A stretch of DNA of 64,000 nucleotides from positions 620,001 to 684,000 of the forward strand of contig JAJTBS010000002.1 of NCBI GenBank assembly GCA_021286765.1, read 5' to 3'. Below, one piece after another: positions 19,280-29,358 of the stretch. A program made the translations under genes and the position numbers. Numbering within the stretch: position 1 is the first letter of the stretch; every line of letters starts with the position of its first letter. Source of the DNA: Holophagaceae bacterium. Lineage in GTDB: Bacteria; Acidobacteriota; Holophagae; Holophagales; Holophagaceae. The notes below the pieces were generated by a model. It did not search any database. It worked only from the letters and a program-made list of their open reading frames with translations, and was not told the DNA's origin.

Positions 19280-20062
19280 ATGCATGAACGGATCAGGGCT
19301 TTACGAAAGCTGGAACCCGTCAATTCCGGGCGCACCTCCTACCTCGCTATCCTCGAGGCTGCCGCTGGCTTGTTCAGCCAATTCCCGGCCGAAGACATCA
19401 CGCTCCGAGACATCCTGGCGATTTCTGGTGTCAGTAACCAGACTCTTTACAATTACTTCCCAAACGGACGAGATGACATCGCCATCATGCTCTTTGACCG
19501 GTATCAGAGAACCCTGGTCGAAGATTTCAATGGGCGCAGTCAGTCAATCGAATGGGACGCTGCAGCCAGTGATGCGGCAATAATTGCTCAAATAAGTGCA
19601 TGCCTCGCAAGATCGGTATTTGGATTTCTGAGAACTACCCAATCCTTGCAGATCGCCGTTCATGGGTACCTGAGGGGCCATAACCTCCTTTGCCTTGCCA
19701 GCCACTTCGAGGAACTGGAGGCAGCTCTTCTGCAGGTCTTAAGTCAGCCTCTGAGGCAGCGGTTCGCTGTGGCCGAACTGCCGCGAGTCGTTCGGCTGAG
19801 TGTGCACAGTGTCCGGGGTATCGCCGACCACGCTCTGACAGACGCGACTTTTTCGCTGGATCATTTGGAATCCTGCGCCCGGAAGGTGTGCCGAGCCCTT
19901 CTTCGGACAGGGTTGCGGGACCTGGATAGGCCCAGTGAGAGCCATGGCATTCAGGCCTATCCCACTGGATCCACCGCGATCCTGGGTGCTCCGCTCAGCC
20001 CGATCAAAAGACAAGGGATCTTGGACCGCATCCTGAAGCGCAAACGGCCGGGGTCGGCGTAG
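19280..20062 (+). CDS. TetR-family transcriptional regulator
   Basis: A 260-residue protein. Residues 20-70 are a typical TetR helix-turn-helix domain (AILEAAAGLFSQFPAEDITL, then ISGVSNQTLYNYFPNGRDDI). The remainder is a helical ligand-binding domain with no recognisable ligand signature, and the C-terminal 45 residues are an unusual basic, Pro-rich tail. ATG at 19280 follows GGAG nine bases upstream. It stands alone between an orphan receiver gene and a convergent exporter gene, so its targets are unclear; autoregulation through the upstream palindrome is possible. Base composition is slightly less GC-rich than its neighbours. Confidence 0.85.
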   Translation: MHERIRALRKLEPVNSGRTSYLAILEAAAGLFSQFPAEDITLRDILAISGVSNQTLYNYFPNGRDDIAIMLFDRYQRTLVEDFNGRSQSIEWDAAASDAAIIAQISACLARSVFGFLRTTQSLQIAVHGYLRGHNLLCLASHFEELEAALLQVLSQPLRQRFAVAELPRVVRLSVHSVRGIADHALTDATFSLDHLESCARKVCRALLRTGLRDLDRPSESHGIQAYPTGSTAILGAPLSPIKRQGILDRILKRKRPGSA

Positions 20063-20082
20063 GACGCGTGTCCATTCTGAGG

Positions 20083-21318
20083 CTACAGCGCGGTCCTCGG
20101 CTGCACGGCCGCGTGGGCCAGAAGCAGCCCCGTGAGCAGGGCGATGGCCACGAAGAGGGCTTGGAAGGCCGTGTCGAGGCCCACCACGAGCTGCTTCTGG
20201 ATGATGAACTCCAGGCCCTTGAAGCCGAGGCCCCCGGGCACCAGCACCATGAGTCCCGGCAGCAGCGTCACCACCGAAGGACGCCGGGTGAGCCGGGTGT
20301 AGAGGTTGCTGCCCAGGCCCAGGGCGAAGGCACCGAGGCCCACGCCGAACTGGGGCCCCAGCAGCACGGCCCCCTGGCGCGTGCCGAAGAAGGCCAGCAC
20401 GCAGGCCGCGAAGATCCAGGGGAGGTCGCGGAGGCGCGCCTTGAAGATCACCACAAAGGCCGCGGCCGCTAGCAGCAGGGTGGGCAGGATGGTCCAGCCC
20501 GGCAGGGGCAGGGGCGCCCCCTGCAGGGCGCGGTCGAGCATGGACACGGCGAGGCGCTGGCCCAGGGCCACGCCGAACCCAAGCGACAGGAAGGTCATGG
20601 CCGTGTCGACCAGGCGGGCGGTGCCGGCGACGAGGTTGCCCGTGGCCAGCTCGTTCATGGACACCACCAGGCGCAGACCCGGCACGAGCACGATGAGGCC
20701 TGCCACCGTGAGCACCTGGGGCGAGACCTGGGAAAACCGGTAGGCGGCGGCCACGGCCAGGAAGCCCACCAGGGTGCCGGCCACGGGGTGGACCAGCCGC
20801 GCGAGGCCGGCCTTGCGCCCTAGCAGGATGGCCATGAGGCCCACCAGGGCGCCCAGCACCGCCGTGAGCAGCATCTCGCGCCATCCCCCGCCGAAGAACA
20901 TGGCGGCCGGGGCGGAACCCAGCCCGAAGCAGAGCACGGTGAGCAGGGCGCCCCAGCGGTCCGGCGCCGCGAGGATCGCTTGCACGCGGTCGTGGGCGCC
21001 CGCGGCGTCCAGGTCCCCGGCGATGAGGGCGTCCGTGGTCTCCTGCAGGTCGCAGAGCTTCTCCAGATTCACATCGCCCGAAGGACTGCGCTGGATGAAG
21101 GTCCAGTGCTGGCCCCCCTGGCCCAGCGAGGCGAAGAAGGCCGTGGGCAGGGCGAAGAACTGGCCCTCCAGGCCCAGCCGTCCCGAGATCCGCGCCAGGG
21201 CGTCCTCGAAGCGGTGGGCGGGGATGCCGAAGGCCTGGAAGGCCCGGCCCAGCTCCAGGCAGAGCGCGATCTCGGGCGGTGTCGCGGCGGGCGGGGCGGG
21301 GGTTTCGGTGGTGGGCAT
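20083..21318 (-). CDS. ThrE-family threonine/serine exporter (fused YjjP-YjjB type)
   Basis: A 411-residue membrane protein. The first 110 residues are the soluble part of the DUF1212/YjjP domain (ALCLELGRAFQAFGIPAHRFEDAL, then FFALPTAFFASL). About ten hydrophobic helices follow, with the YjjP half (LCFGLGSAPAAMFFGGGW, LIVLVPGLRLVVSMNELATGN) and the YjjB half (FFGTRQGAVLLG, LLPGLMVLVPGGLGFKGLE) in one chain, as in actinobacterial ThrE. The family exports threonine, serine or, for YjjPB, succinate, so the substrate here is open. The gene is convergent with TetR (21 nt gap). Confidence 0.85.
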   Translation of the reverse strand: MPTTETPAPPAATPPEIALCLELGRAFQAFGIPAHRFEDALARISGRLGLEGQFFALPTAFFASLGQGGQHWTFIQRSPSGDVNLEKLCDLQETTDALIAGDLDAAGAHDRVQAILAAPDRWGALLTVLCFGLGSAPAAMFFGGGWREMLLTAVLGALVGLMAILLGRKAGLARLVHPVAGTLVGFLAVAAAYRFSQVSPQVLTVAGLIVLVPGLRLVVSMNELATGNLVAGTARLVDTAMTFLSLGFGVALGQRLAVSMLDRALQGAPLPLPGWTILPTLLLAAAAFVVIFKARLRDLPWIFAACVLAFFGTRQGAVLLGPQFGVGLGAFALGLGSNLYTRLTRRPSVVTLLPGLMVLVPGGLGFKGLEFIIQKQLVVGLDTAFQALFVAIALLTGLLLAHAAVQPRTAL

Positions 21319-21416
21319 GCCCCAGGGTAGCGGCCCCGGCGGATGGCGCGGACCTTGATCACAAGCGCCGGGGAAGGGCGGACCGGCGCCAGGGGCCCTC
21401 CCTATCCTGGAAGGGC

Positions 21417-23456
21417 ATGAGCGTCCACACCACGGCCTGCCCCCGGAACTGCTACAGCACCTGCGCCATGCGGGTGACGGTGGAAGGCGGCCGGATCACC
21501 GCCATCGATCCCCACGAAGGCAACCTGGCCACGGCCGAAGGTCCCTGCCTCAAGGGCCTGAGCTACCTGGAGCGACAGACCAGTCCCGAGCGGATCCTCC
21601 ATCCCCTGCGGCGGACGCCCTCCGGAACCTTCGAGCGGGTGGGTTGGGACGAGGCGCTCGACCTCATCGCCCGCCACGTCGACGCGGCCCGGCGCGAGCA
21701 CGGACCCCAGTCCCTCTTCTACTACACCGGGAGCGGCACCAAGGGCCTGCTCAATGCCTGCGGCCTGGCCTTCTGGCGCCAATTCGGCGGCTGCACCACC
21801 ACGTACGGCGACCTGTGCTGGCCCGCGGGGCTGGAGGCCACGCGCCTCACCTTCGGCGACAACCGCCAGAGCGCCCCCTGGGACATCGCCCGGGCCCGGC
21901 TCATCATCATGTGGGGCAAGAACGCCTCGGAGACGAACCTCCACCAGATGCGCTTCGTGCACCAGGCACTGGAGTGCGGCGCGAAGCTGGTGGTGATCGA
22001 TCCCCGCCGCACCCCCACCGCCGACCGCGCCCACCTGCTGCTGCAGCCCCGTCCCGGCACGGACGGCGCCCTGGCCCTGGGGCTGGCGCACCTGCTCATC
22101 GAGGATGGCCAGGTGGACGAGGCCTTTATCCGAGAGCACGTCCTGGGCTATGAGGCCTTCGCCGCGCTGGTGAAGGCCTGGACGCCGGTCCGCACCGCGC
22201 AGGTCTGCGGCCTTCCCGAGAGCCAGATCCTGGAGCTGGCGGACCTCATGGGCGAAGTCACTCCCATGAGCATCTGCGCGGGCTTCGGCATGCAGCGCTA
22301 CACCAACGGCGGCCAGACCATGCGGGCCATCCAGGCCCTGCTGCCCCTCACCGGCAACCTCGGCAAGCCCGGCGCGGGTTGGATCTACGCCAACCTCGCC
22401 ACCCAGATCTTCGGCCACCTGAAGGATCCCCTCGATTTCTATCCGCCCGAGCAGCCCGACGGGGTGGTTCGCGTCTCCGTGAGCACCGCGCGCCTGGGCG
22501 CGGACATGCTGGCCCAGCAGGACCCTCCCTTGAAGGTGGGCTGGGTGGAGCGGGGCAACCCCGCCGCCCAGAACCCCGAGACGCCCACGGTGCGGGCGGC
22601 CCTGCGGGCCCTGGACTTCCTGGTGGTGGTGGACGAGCGGCTTACGGACACGGCGCGGGAGGCCCACCTGGTGCTGCCCAGCAAGAGCCTCTTCGAGCAG
22701 ACGGATGTCATTGGCGCCTACTGGCACGCCTACCTGCAGATCCGCCCGAAGGTGGTGGAGCCCCCCGGCGAGGTGCGGCCCGAAACCGAGATCTACCGCG
22801 CCCTGGGCGAGCGGCTGGGCTTCTCGTCGGACCAGCTGGCCCAGTGCCTGCCCGAGCCCGGCGCGGCGGGTGTGGAGGCCTGGCTGGAGGCCCGCCTGGC
22901 ACCGCACGGCCTCAGCCTCGATCAGCTGCGTGAAGGCCCGGTGCTGGCGCCCGGGGCCGAAGAGATCGCCTTTGCGGATCTGCGCTTCTCCACGCCCTCG
23001 GGCAAGGTGGAGCTGCTCAGCGAGGAGGCCGCCGATCGCTGGGGTGTGGACACGCTTCCGACCTTCACGCCGCCGCTGGAGAGCCAGGCCGCCGGGGGTG
23101 GGCAGTACCCGCTGCAACTGCTCACACCTAACACCAAGAACTCGATCCACAGCCAGTTCCTGCCCCTGCAGGTGATCCGCCAGCTCATGCCCGGTCCCAG
23201 CCTGGAGATGAGTCCTGAGGACGCCCACCTGCGCGGTCTGAAAGAAGGCGACCTGGTGCGCGTCTTCAACGGCCGCGGCAGCCTGGAGCTGCCGCTTCGC
23301 ATCCACTTCGGCCTGCGGCCGGGCGTCGTCGCGGCCTTCAACGGCTTCGGGGCGGAGGATGGCGGCTCGGTGAACCTGCTCTCCCTGGGGCGCGAGACGG
23401 ACCTGGGCTTCGGGGCCGGCTTCCACGACAACCTGGTCGACGTGGAGCGGGTCTGA
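21417..23456 (+). CDS. Molybdopterin-dependent oxidoreductase, DMSO reductase family, no Tat signal
   Basis: A 679-residue catalytic subunit. The N-terminus has the [4Fe-4S] motif CPRNCYSTC...CLKG (Cys at about 8, 12, 16 and 45), then the family phrases RVGWDEALDLIA, MWGKNASETN, VIDPRRTPTADRAH, RPGTDGALALGL and a C-terminal molybdopterin-binding domain (LLTPNTKNSIHSQF). The likely Mo ligand region reads YGDLCWPAG, suggesting Cys134 rather than Ser. There is no twin-arginine leader, so the enzyme should be cytoplasmic, unlike DmsA. I chose ATG 21417; the longer frame starts inside divergent-promoter sequence. It overlaps the next gene by TGATG. The substrate cannot be read from sequence. Confidence 0.88.
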   Translation: MSVHTTACPRNCYSTCAMRVTVEGGRITAIDPHEGNLATAEGPCLKGLSYLERQTSPERILHPLRRTPSGTFERVGWDEALDLIARHVDAARREHGPQSLFYYTGSGTKGLLNACGLAFWRQFGGCTTTYGDLCWPAGLEATRLTFGDNRQSAPWDIARARLIIMWGKNASETNLHQMRFVHQALECGAKLVVIDPRRTPTADRAHLLLQPRPGTDGALALGLAHLLIEDGQVDEAFIREHVLGYEAFAALVKAWTPVRTAQVCGLPESQILELADLMGEVTPMSICAGFGMQRYTNGGQTMRAIQALLPLTGNLGKPGAGWIYANLATQIFGHLKDPLDFYPPEQPDGVVRVSVSTARLGADMLAQQDPPLKVGWVERGNPAAQNPETPTVRAALRALDFLVVVDERLTDTAREAHLVLPSKSLFEQTDVIGAYWHAYLQIRPKVVEPPGEVRPETEIYRALGERLGFSSDQLAQCLPEPGAAGVEAWLEARLAPHGLSLDQLREGPVLAPGAEEIAFADLRFSTPSGKVELLSEEAADRWGVDTLPTFTPPLESQAAGGGQYPLQLLTPNTKNSIHSQFLPLQVIRQLMPGPSLEMSPEDAHLRGLKEGDLVRVFNGRGSLELPLRIHFGLRPGVVAAFNGFGAEDGGSVNLLSLGRETDLGFGAGFHDNLVDVERV

Positions 23457-24790
23457 TGGCCACCCAGTTCACCTTCGACCCCAACCGCTGCACCGGCTGC
23501 CAGGCCTGCGTGGTCGCCTGCTGGATGGAGAACCGCGCGGTCCAGTCCCAGCCCTGGCGCGCGGTCCACACCTTCAATGCCTGTGGCCATCCGGACCTGC
23601 CGGTCTTCCACCTCTCCTTCGCCTGCCACCACTGCGAGGCGCCCGCCTGCCTGGAGCACTGCCCGGCCGATGCCTACACGAAGGATGCGGCCACCGGCGC
23701 CGTCACCATCCACGCGGACCGCTGCATGGGCTGCCGCTACTGCACCTGGGCCTGTCCCCATGACGCGCCGAAGTTCAACGAAGCCCTTGGCACCATCGAG
23801 AAGTGCACGCTGTGTCCCGGGCGGTTGTCGCAGGGGCTCGAACCCGCCTGCGTGGCCCGCTGCCCCATGGAGGCCCTGGGCGTGTCCGCCCTCGATGCCG
23901 GGCGGATCCTCGTCGGCGTGCCGGGCCTGCCCCCCTCGGCCACGGCGCCCGCCATCGCCATCGCGGCCCTGCGCCACCCTGAGCCGCCCAGCCTTGGGCA
24001 CCGGCCACCGGAGGCCTCCATGGGGCCCTACCTCGAGGCGCTGCTGCGGGTGGCGCATCCGAAGATCACGCTCCGGGGCGAGTGGACCCTGCTGCTCTTC
24101 ACCACGGTGATCAGCGGGCTCGCCGCCTGGCTGGGCGCTTCGCTGCTGGGCGGCCCGCCCGTCCACCGCTGGACCTTCCTGGTCCTGGGCGCCCTGGTGC
24201 TGGCCCTGAGCACGGCCCACCTGGGGCGGCCGGAGCGCGCCTGGCGAGTCCTGCTGCACCTGCGCACCAGCTGGCTCTCCCGGGAGGTGGCGGCCGTGTC
24301 GCTCTTCCTGGGGCTGGGCATTCTGGCGACCTTCGTCCAGCCCGCCCTGGGCCTCCCCGCAGCCCTGGCGGGGTTTGGGGCCCTCTTCGCCATCGACCGC
24401 CTCTACCGGGTGGCCCTGCGCACGGGGCCCTGGAACCTCCACAGCGCCCATGCGCTGTTCAATGGCCTCTTCCTGCTGGGCCTGCTGGCGGGAATCCGGC
24501 CTCTGGCCCTGGTGCTGGGCCTGGTCAAGGCGCTGCTCTACCTGCACCGGAAGGGGCACTTCGCGGAGCTGGGCAGGCCAGTCCGGCCCGGAGTCTCCGC
24601 CCTGCGGCTGGGCATCGGCTTCCTGGGCCCCCTGGGGCTGAGTTTGACGCACCCGCTGATGGCGGCGGCTCTGGCGATCCTGGGCGACCTCGTGGACCGG
24701 GCGGAGTACTACGACGAACTCGAGGTCGCCACCCCGCAGGCGGATCTGAGGGCCCGGCTGCGGGAGGGCGCGACGGCCCCGCCGAGCTAG
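23456..24790 (+). CDS. Fused DmsB-like ferredoxin and DmsC-like membrane anchor
   Basis: A 444-residue fusion protein. Residues 1-175 are a four-cluster ferredoxin of the DmsB type ([44 protein letters not shown]...CVARCP). Residues 200-430 are a DmsC-like anchor with about eight hydrophobic helices and the characteristic [23 protein letters not shown]. It would pass electrons between the quinone pool and the upstream molybdoenzyme. Start overlaps the upstream stop (TGATG). The stop codon shares CTAG with the stop of the convergent oxidase gene. Fusion of B and C subunits occurs in some lineages but is less common than separate genes. Confidence 0.9.
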   Translation: MATQFTFDPNRCTGCQACVVACWMENRAVQSQPWRAVHTFNACGHPDLPVFHLSFACHHCEAPACLEHCPADAYTKDAATGAVTIHADRCMGCRYCTWACPHDAPKFNEALGTIEKCTLCPGRLSQGLEPACVARCPMEALGVSALDAGRILVGVPGLPPSATAPAIAIAALRHPEPPSLGHRPPEASMGPYLEALLRVAHPKITLRGEWTLLLFTTVISGLAAWLGASLLGGPPVHRWTFLVLGALVLALSTAHLGRPERAWRVLLHLRTSWLSREVAAVSLFLGLGILATFVQPALGLPAALAGFGALFAIDRLYRVALRTGPWNLHSAHALFNGLFLLGLLAGIRPLALVLGLVKALLYLHRKGHFAELGRPVRPGVSALRLGIGFLGPLGLSLTHPLMAAALAILGDLVDRAEYYDELEVATPQADLRARLREGATAPPS

Positions 24791-25890
24791 CCCGCCACTT
24801 CCTCGGCCAGGGCCAGGCAGGCTGTGAGGCCTGGAGACTCGATGCCCAGCAGGTTCACGAGACCCGGCACGCCGTGGTCGGCTTCGCGCTGGATGAGGAA
24901 GTCCGGCATCGGCTCACCAGGGCCGTGGAGCTTGGGCCGGATGCCCGCGTAGGCGGGCTGCAGCGAACCATCCGGGAGCCCGGGCCAGTACTTGCGCACC
25001 TCGGCGTAGAAGCTGTCGGCGCGATGGGGATCGACGCCGTACTCCTCGCGGTCGATCCACTCCACATCCGGGCCGAAGCGGGCCTGGCCCGCCAGGTCCA
25101 GGGTGAGGTGGACGCCCAGGGCGCCGAGGGGCGGGATGGGATAGACCAGCCGCGAGAAGGGCGCGGCACCCGTCAGGCTGAAATAGTTGCCCTTGGCGAA
25201 GCGGCGGGGCAGGGGCGGCAGGCTCGAGGGGCGGGCGCCTTCGATGGCATGGGCCACGCCCAGGGCGCCCAGCCCAGCGGCATTGAATACGTGCCGGGCC
25301 AGCAAGGTCATGGGCTCGCTGCCGCCGACCCGAACCTCCAGGCCCTGCGAGGTCGACCGGCCGCCCAGCACGGGGCTCTTCAGCACCACCGAGGCGCCCG
25401 CGGTTTCCGCCTCCAGGCACAGGGCGCGCATGAGGCCGTGGCTGTCGATGATGCCGGTGCTGGGGGAGTGCAGGGCCGCTGTGCAGTGCAGTTGCGGCTC
25501 CAGGCGCAGGGCCTCCTCGGCGCCGAGCCACTGGAGGTCCACGCCATTGGCCGAGGCCCGGGCCTGGAGGTGGCGCAGGGCCTCCACCTGGCTGGCGTCC
25601 GTGGCCACGATGAGCTTGCCGCAGCGGCGGTGGTCCACCTGATGGTCGGCGCAGTAGGCGTAGAGGGCCCGGTTGCCCGCCACGCAGAGCCGCGCCTTGA
25701 GGGAACCCTGGGGGTAGTAGATCCCCGCGTGGATGACCTCGCTGTTGCGGGAGCTGATGCCCGTGCCGATGCGGTCCTCCGCCTCCAGAAGTACCACTTC
25801 CCGGCCCTGCACGGCCAGCTTCCGGGCGATGGCCAGGCCCACCACGCCCGCGCCGATGATGATGCAGTCCACGCGCTCCATGGCATCCAT
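24787..25890 (-). CDS. FAD-dependent oxidoreductase, L-2-hydroxyglutarate oxidase-like
   Basis: A 367-residue protein of the DAO/LhgO family. The Rossmann dinucleotide motif [16 protein letters not shown] is near residue 9, followed by [15 protein letters not shown], typical of LhgO-like enzymes, and [10 protein letters not shown] near 167. The C-terminus has [10 protein letters not shown] and the closing [19 protein letters not shown]. No signal peptide or membrane helix. The likely role is flavin-dependent oxidation of a 2-hydroxy acid with electrons to quinone; the substrate is not proven. ATG 25888-25890 follows GGAAGG. It is divergent from the VOC gene with only 14 nt between the starts. 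Confidence 0.82.
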   Translation of the reverse strand: MDAMERVDCIIIGAGVVGLAIARKLAVQGREVVLLEAEDRIGTGISSRNSEVIHAGIYYPQGSLKARLCVAGNRALYAYCADHQVDHRRCGKLIVATDASQVEALRHLQARASANGVDLQWLGAEEALRLEPQLHCTAALHSPSTGIIDSHGLMRALCLEAETAGASVVLKSPVLGGRSTSQGLEVRVGGSEPMTLLARHVFNAAGLGALGVAHAIEGARPSSLPPLPRRFAKGNYFSLTGAAPFSRLVYPIPPLGALGVHLTLDLAGQARFGPDVEWIDREEYGVDPHRADSFYAEVRKYWPGLPDGSLQPAYAGIRPKLHGPGEPMPDFLIQREADHGVPGLVNLLGIESPGLTACLALAEEVAG

Positions 25891-25904
25891 TCTATCCTTC
25901 CCCC

Positions 25905-26288
25905 ATGCGCGTCCGTTCCCTCGACCACCTGGTCCTCACCATCCGCGACCTCGATCGCACCCGGGCCTTCTATGAATCCGTGCTCGGCATGGCCTACGAA
26001 CCCTTCGGCGAGGGGCGCCATGCCCTGCGTTTCGGAGCGCAGAAGCTGAACCTCCACCTGCTGGACCGGCCCGTGGATGCCAATGTCCGCCATGCCAGTC
26101 CCGGCAGCGCGGACCTCTGCTTCCTGGTCGAGGGGCCCCTGGAAGCCTGGGTCGAACGGCTGGAAAGCCATGGCGTTCCCCTGATCACGGGCCCGGTCCC
26201 CCGCACGGGTGCCACCGGGCCGATCCAGTCGCTCTACTGCTATGACCCGGACGAGAACCTCATCGAACTGTCGGTGCCACGGGCCTGA
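25905..26288 (+). CDS. VOC (glyoxalase/dioxygenase) superfamily protein
   Basis: A 127-residue single-module VOC protein ([25 protein letters not shown]-terminal [14 protein letters not shown] with the metal-ligand Glu). His8 and the last Glu fit metal positions. Close relatives are annotated as VOC virulence or lactoylglutathione lyase-like proteins; the substrate is unknown. The start has no clear ribosome site. It lies 76 nt before mutS in the same direction. Confidence 0.85.
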   Translation: MRVRSLDHLVLTIRDLDRTRAFYESVLGMAYEPFGEGRHALRFGAQKLNLHLLDRPVDANVRHASPGSADLCFLVEGPLEAWVERLESHGVPLITGPVPRTGATGPIQSLYCYDPDENLIELSVPRA

Positions 26289-26364
26289 TGGGGGATGGGG
26301 CTGAGTGTGGGAAGATCGGAGGTTCGCCCCTTCGCCTTCCCCCTTCCAGTCCCCGACAGGTCCC

Positions 26365-28884
26365 ATGTCCACCCCCATGCTGCAGCAGATCGCGGGCCTC
26401 AAGCGCGAGGCGGGCGAGGCCGTGCTGCTCACGCGCATGGGCGACTTCTACGAGATTCTCGGCGAGGACGCGGTGCGGGCGGCCCCGGTGCTGGAGATCG
26501 CGCTCACGATGCGGGGCAAGGGCACGGAAGCGGAAACGCCCATGTGCGGCGTGCCGCACTTCGCGCTGGAGTCCTACCTGCCCAAGCTGCTGGCAGCGGG
26601 GTTTTCGGCGGCCATCGCCGAGCCCACGGCCAAGCCGGAGGAGGTCAAGGGCCTGCTGCCCCGCGCCATCAAGCGCATCATCACCCCCGGCACCTGGCTG
26701 GATGACGATGCCCGCTGGCTCTGTGCCCTCCATCGCACCGGCACGACCTGGGGCCTGGCCCTGCTGCAGCTGGCCTCCGGCGCCCTGCGCGTGCTCCCGG
26801 GCGAGGGCCAGGAGGCCCTGCAGGCCACCTTGGAGCGCCTGGAGCCCCAGGAGCTGATCCTGGCGGAAGGCGCGGAGGATTTTGCGGATCTCGAAGCCGC
26901 CCGCACGCGGCTGCCCGTCTGGCGGTTCGAGGCCTCCCGCGCGAAGCAGCAGGTCCTGGCCTTCTTCGGCTGGCAGCACCTGGAGGGTGTGGGCCTCGAC
27001 CCCTACCCGGCGGCCCTGGGCGCCCTGGCGGCCCTGCTCGATCATGTGGAGGCCACGCAGAAGGGCCGCCCTGCCCACCTGCAGGGCGTGGCGCTGGAGT
27101 TGGGCGCTTCCGGGCCCCTGGTGGATGCCACCAGCGCCCGGCACCTCGAAATCCTCGCCAACGGCATGGATGGCGGGCGGACTGGCTCCCTGCTGGCCCT
27201 GCTGGACCAGTGCCGCACCCGCCTGGGCTCCCGCCTGCTGAAGGCCTGGCTGGAGCAGCCCCTGCGCGACCGGGCGCCACTGGAGCGCCGCTGGTCCCAG
27301 GTGGCCTGGCTCACGGAGGACCGCCGCCGCGGTCCCATCCAGACCCTGCTGGCCCAGGTGCCGGACCTGGACCGCCTGCTGGGCCGCGTGGCCCTGGGCC
27401 TTGCCCTGCCCCCGGAACTGGCGCAGCTGCGCGAGGGTCTGGCCGTGCTCCAGAAGCTGCCCGCCCGCATCCAGGATGAGGGGTGGGCCTCCGAAGTGGC
27501 GGACCTGGGCCTCTGGCCTGGGGAGACGCCACTCTGCGGCACCCTCCTCACCGAGCTTCAGCGGTGCCTCTCCGAAGCTCCGCCCCTGGATCTGGAGAAG
27601 GGCGGCGTCATCCGTGAAGGCGTGGACGCAGAGCTCGACGCCGTGCGGCGCCTGGCCCGGGACGCCAAGCAGGTCATGCTGGAGCTGGAAGAGGAGGAGC
27701 GGGCCGCCTCGGGCATCAACAGCCTGAAGATCAAATACAACCGGGTGTTCGGCTACTACTTCGAGATCACGAAAGCCAACCTGGGTGCGGTGCCGGCCCA
27801 CTTCCTGCGCAAGCAGACCCTGGCCAACGCCGAGCGATTCACCACGGAGCGGCTGGTGGCCTTCGAGCAGCGCCTGCTGAGCGCCGAGAGCGACCAGACC
27901 CGGCTGGAGTCCCTCCAGTTCCAGCGTCTGCTGGCCCTGGTGTTGGAACACCGGGCGGAGCTGAACGCCTTGGCCCGGGCCGTGGCGGCCTTGGATGGGC
28001 TGGCCGCCCTGGCGGAGCGGGCGCGGCTCTCGGCCTGGACGCGGCCCGAGCTGGGCGAGGAGCGCGAGCTGGTGCTGGCCGCTGCCCGCCACCCCATGCT
28101 GGAGGCGCGCCTGGGCCGGGAGTGCATCCCCAACGACCTGCAGTTCTCGGCCGCGCAGCCCATGGCCGTGGTGACCGGCCCCAACATGGGCGGCAAGTCC
28201 ACCTTCCTGCGCACGGCGGCCCTGCTGGTGGTGCTGGCGCAAGCGGGTTCCTTCGTGCCCGCGGAACTCATGCGGTTCGGCCTGGTGGACCGCATCTTCA
28301 CCCGCATCGGCGCATCTGACCAGCTGGCGAAGGGCCAGTCCACGTTCATGGTGGAAATGACGGAGACGGCCCGCATCCTCAACCAGACCACGGCGGCCAG
28401 CCTGGTGATCCTGGATGAGATCGGCCGCGGCACCTCCACCCGGGACGGGCTCGCCCTGGCGGAGGCCATCGCCCTGTTCCTGCGCGACCTGAAGGGCGGC
28501 GCCCCACGCACGCTCTTCGCCACGCACTATTTCGAGATGACCAAGCTGGCCGACGACAGCCGCATCCAGAACCTCCATGTGGAGGTGCAGGAGTGGGAAG
28601 AGCAGCTGCACTTCCTGCACCGGGTGGCCCAGGGCCCCGCGGACCGCAGCTACGGCATCCAGGTGGCGCGGCTGGCGGGCCTGCCCAAATCGGTCATCCA
28701 GAAGGCCCAGCGCCTGCTGGCCCAGGCGCCCGAAGCTCCGCCCCGGGCGCCCATGCCCAGCCAGCCGGCCCTGCCGCTGTTCGAAACGGAACCAGATCCG
28801 CTGCGCGCCGAACTGGAGGCCCTGGACCTGAACCGCATGACGCCCATCGAAGCCCTGAACTGGATCGCATCGAGGCGACGGTGA
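26365..28884 (+). CDS. mutS: DNA mismatch repair protein MutS
   Basis: An 839-residue mismatch-recognition ATPase. The mismatch-wedge motif GDFYE lies near residue 26 (Phe-x-Glu), the core and clamp domains span about 120-560, and the ATPase domain has Walker A GPNMGGKST near 609 with downstream STFMVEMTETA and DEIGRGTSTRDG and FATHYFEMT. The C-terminus NRMTPIEALNWI matches the MutS end. I place the start at ATG 26365 (MSTPMLQQ), since the 20 extra residues of the longer frame are Pro-rich and non-conserved. No mutL lies in the window. The stop overlaps the start of the next gene. Confidence 0.96.
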   Translation: MSTPMLQQIAGLKREAGEAVLLTRMGDFYEILGEDAVRAAPVLEIALTMRGKGTEAETPMCGVPHFALESYLPKLLAAGFSAAIAEPTAKPEEVKGLLPRAIKRIITPGTWLDDDARWLCALHRTGTTWGLALLQLASGALRVLPGEGQEALQATLERLEPQELILAEGAEDFADLEAARTRLPVWRFEASRAKQQVLAFFGWQHLEGVGLDPYPAALGALAALLDHVEATQKGRPAHLQGVALELGASGPLVDATSARHLEILANGMDGGRTGSLLALLDQCRTRLGSRLLKAWLEQPLRDRAPLERRWSQVAWLTEDRRRGPIQTLLAQVPDLDRLLGRVALGLALPPELAQLREGLAVLQKLPARIQDEGWASEVADLGLWPGETPLCGTLLTELQRCLSEAPPLDLEKGGVIREGVDAELDAVRRLARDAKQVMLELEEEERAASGINSLKIKYNRVFGYYFEITKANLGAVPAHFLRKQTLANAERFTTERLVAFEQRLLSAESDQTRLESLQFQRLLALVLEHRAELNALARAVAALDGLAALAERARLSAWTRPELGEERELVLAAARHPMLEARLGRECIPNDLQFSAAQPMAVVTGPNMGGKSTFLRTAALLVVLAQAGSFVPAELMRFGLVDRIFTRIGASDQLAKGQSTFMVEMTETARILNQTTAASLVILDEIGRGTSTRDGLALAEAIALFLRDLKGGAPRTLFATHYFEMTKLADDSRIQNLHVEVQEWEEQLHFLHRVAQGPADRSYGIQVARLAGLPKSVIQKAQRLLAQAPEAPPRAPMPSQPALPLFETEPDPLRAELEALDLNRMTPIEALNWIASRRR

Positions 28885-29357
28885 GCCTGCCCCACCACCC
28901 CATGCGGCGGCGCGACCGCGAACTGAACGAGGCGGAGGCCCTGGAGCTTCTGCGGGAGGCGGAGTGGGGCGTGCTCGCCACCGTGGATGCCGGGGGCTGG
29001 CCCTATGCCGTGCCCGTGAACCACGCGGTGGTGGACGGGGACCTGGTCATCCACTGCGCCACGGCGGGCCACAAGCTGGACAACCTGGCCTTCAGCCCGC
29101 GGGTTTCCTACTGCGCCGTCACCCTGGCCGAGACGCTGCCCCTGGAACTGGCCACCCGCTATGCCAGCGTCATCCTCTTCGGTGAGGCGGAAGTGGTGAC
29201 CGACCCTGGCGACAAGCACCGGCTTCTCCAGGCCCTGGGTCTGCGCTTCGCGGCGGGGCACCCGGAGATGGTGGCGCACGAGGTGGACAAGGACCTGTTC
29301 CGCACTGCGGTGCTGCGCATCCGCATCCTTCGGGCCACCGGCAAAGCCCGCGCCTAG
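28881..29357 (+). CDS. Nim-like FMN-binding split-barrel protein (PNPOx family)
   Basis: A 158-residue protein of the pyridoxamine-phosphate oxidase-like split-barrel family, closest in look to NimA nitroimidazole reductases (MRRRDRELNEAEALELLREA, GVLATVD...PYAVPVNHAVV, IHCATAGHKLDNL). I choose GTG 28881-28883, which has GAGG just upstream and overlaps the mutS stop by 4 nt; ATG 28902 is the alternative and lacks a ribosome site. Known relatives bind FMN and reduce small molecules; here the substrate is unknown. Coupling to mutS suggests co-expression only. It is convergent with the hemerythrin-HAD gene, 1 nt apart. Confidence 0.85.
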   Translation: MSLPHHPMRRRDRELNEAEALELLREAEWGVLATVDAGGWPYAVPVNHAVVDGDLVIHCATAGHKLDNLAFSPRVSYCAVTLAETLPLELATRYASVILFGEAEVVTDPGDKHRLLQALGLRFAAGHPEMVAHEVDKDLFRTAVLRIRILRATGKARA

Positions 29358-29358
29358 C

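Noticed and set aside
21402..23426. Leftward open frame of about 674 codons opposite the molybdoenzyme
   Set aside because: Shadow of a gene with intact FeS and molybdopterin motifs.
26260..28620. Leftward open frame of about 786 codons opposite mutS
   Set aside because: mutS motifs are intact on the plus strand; the opposite product is Gln/Gly/His-rich noise.
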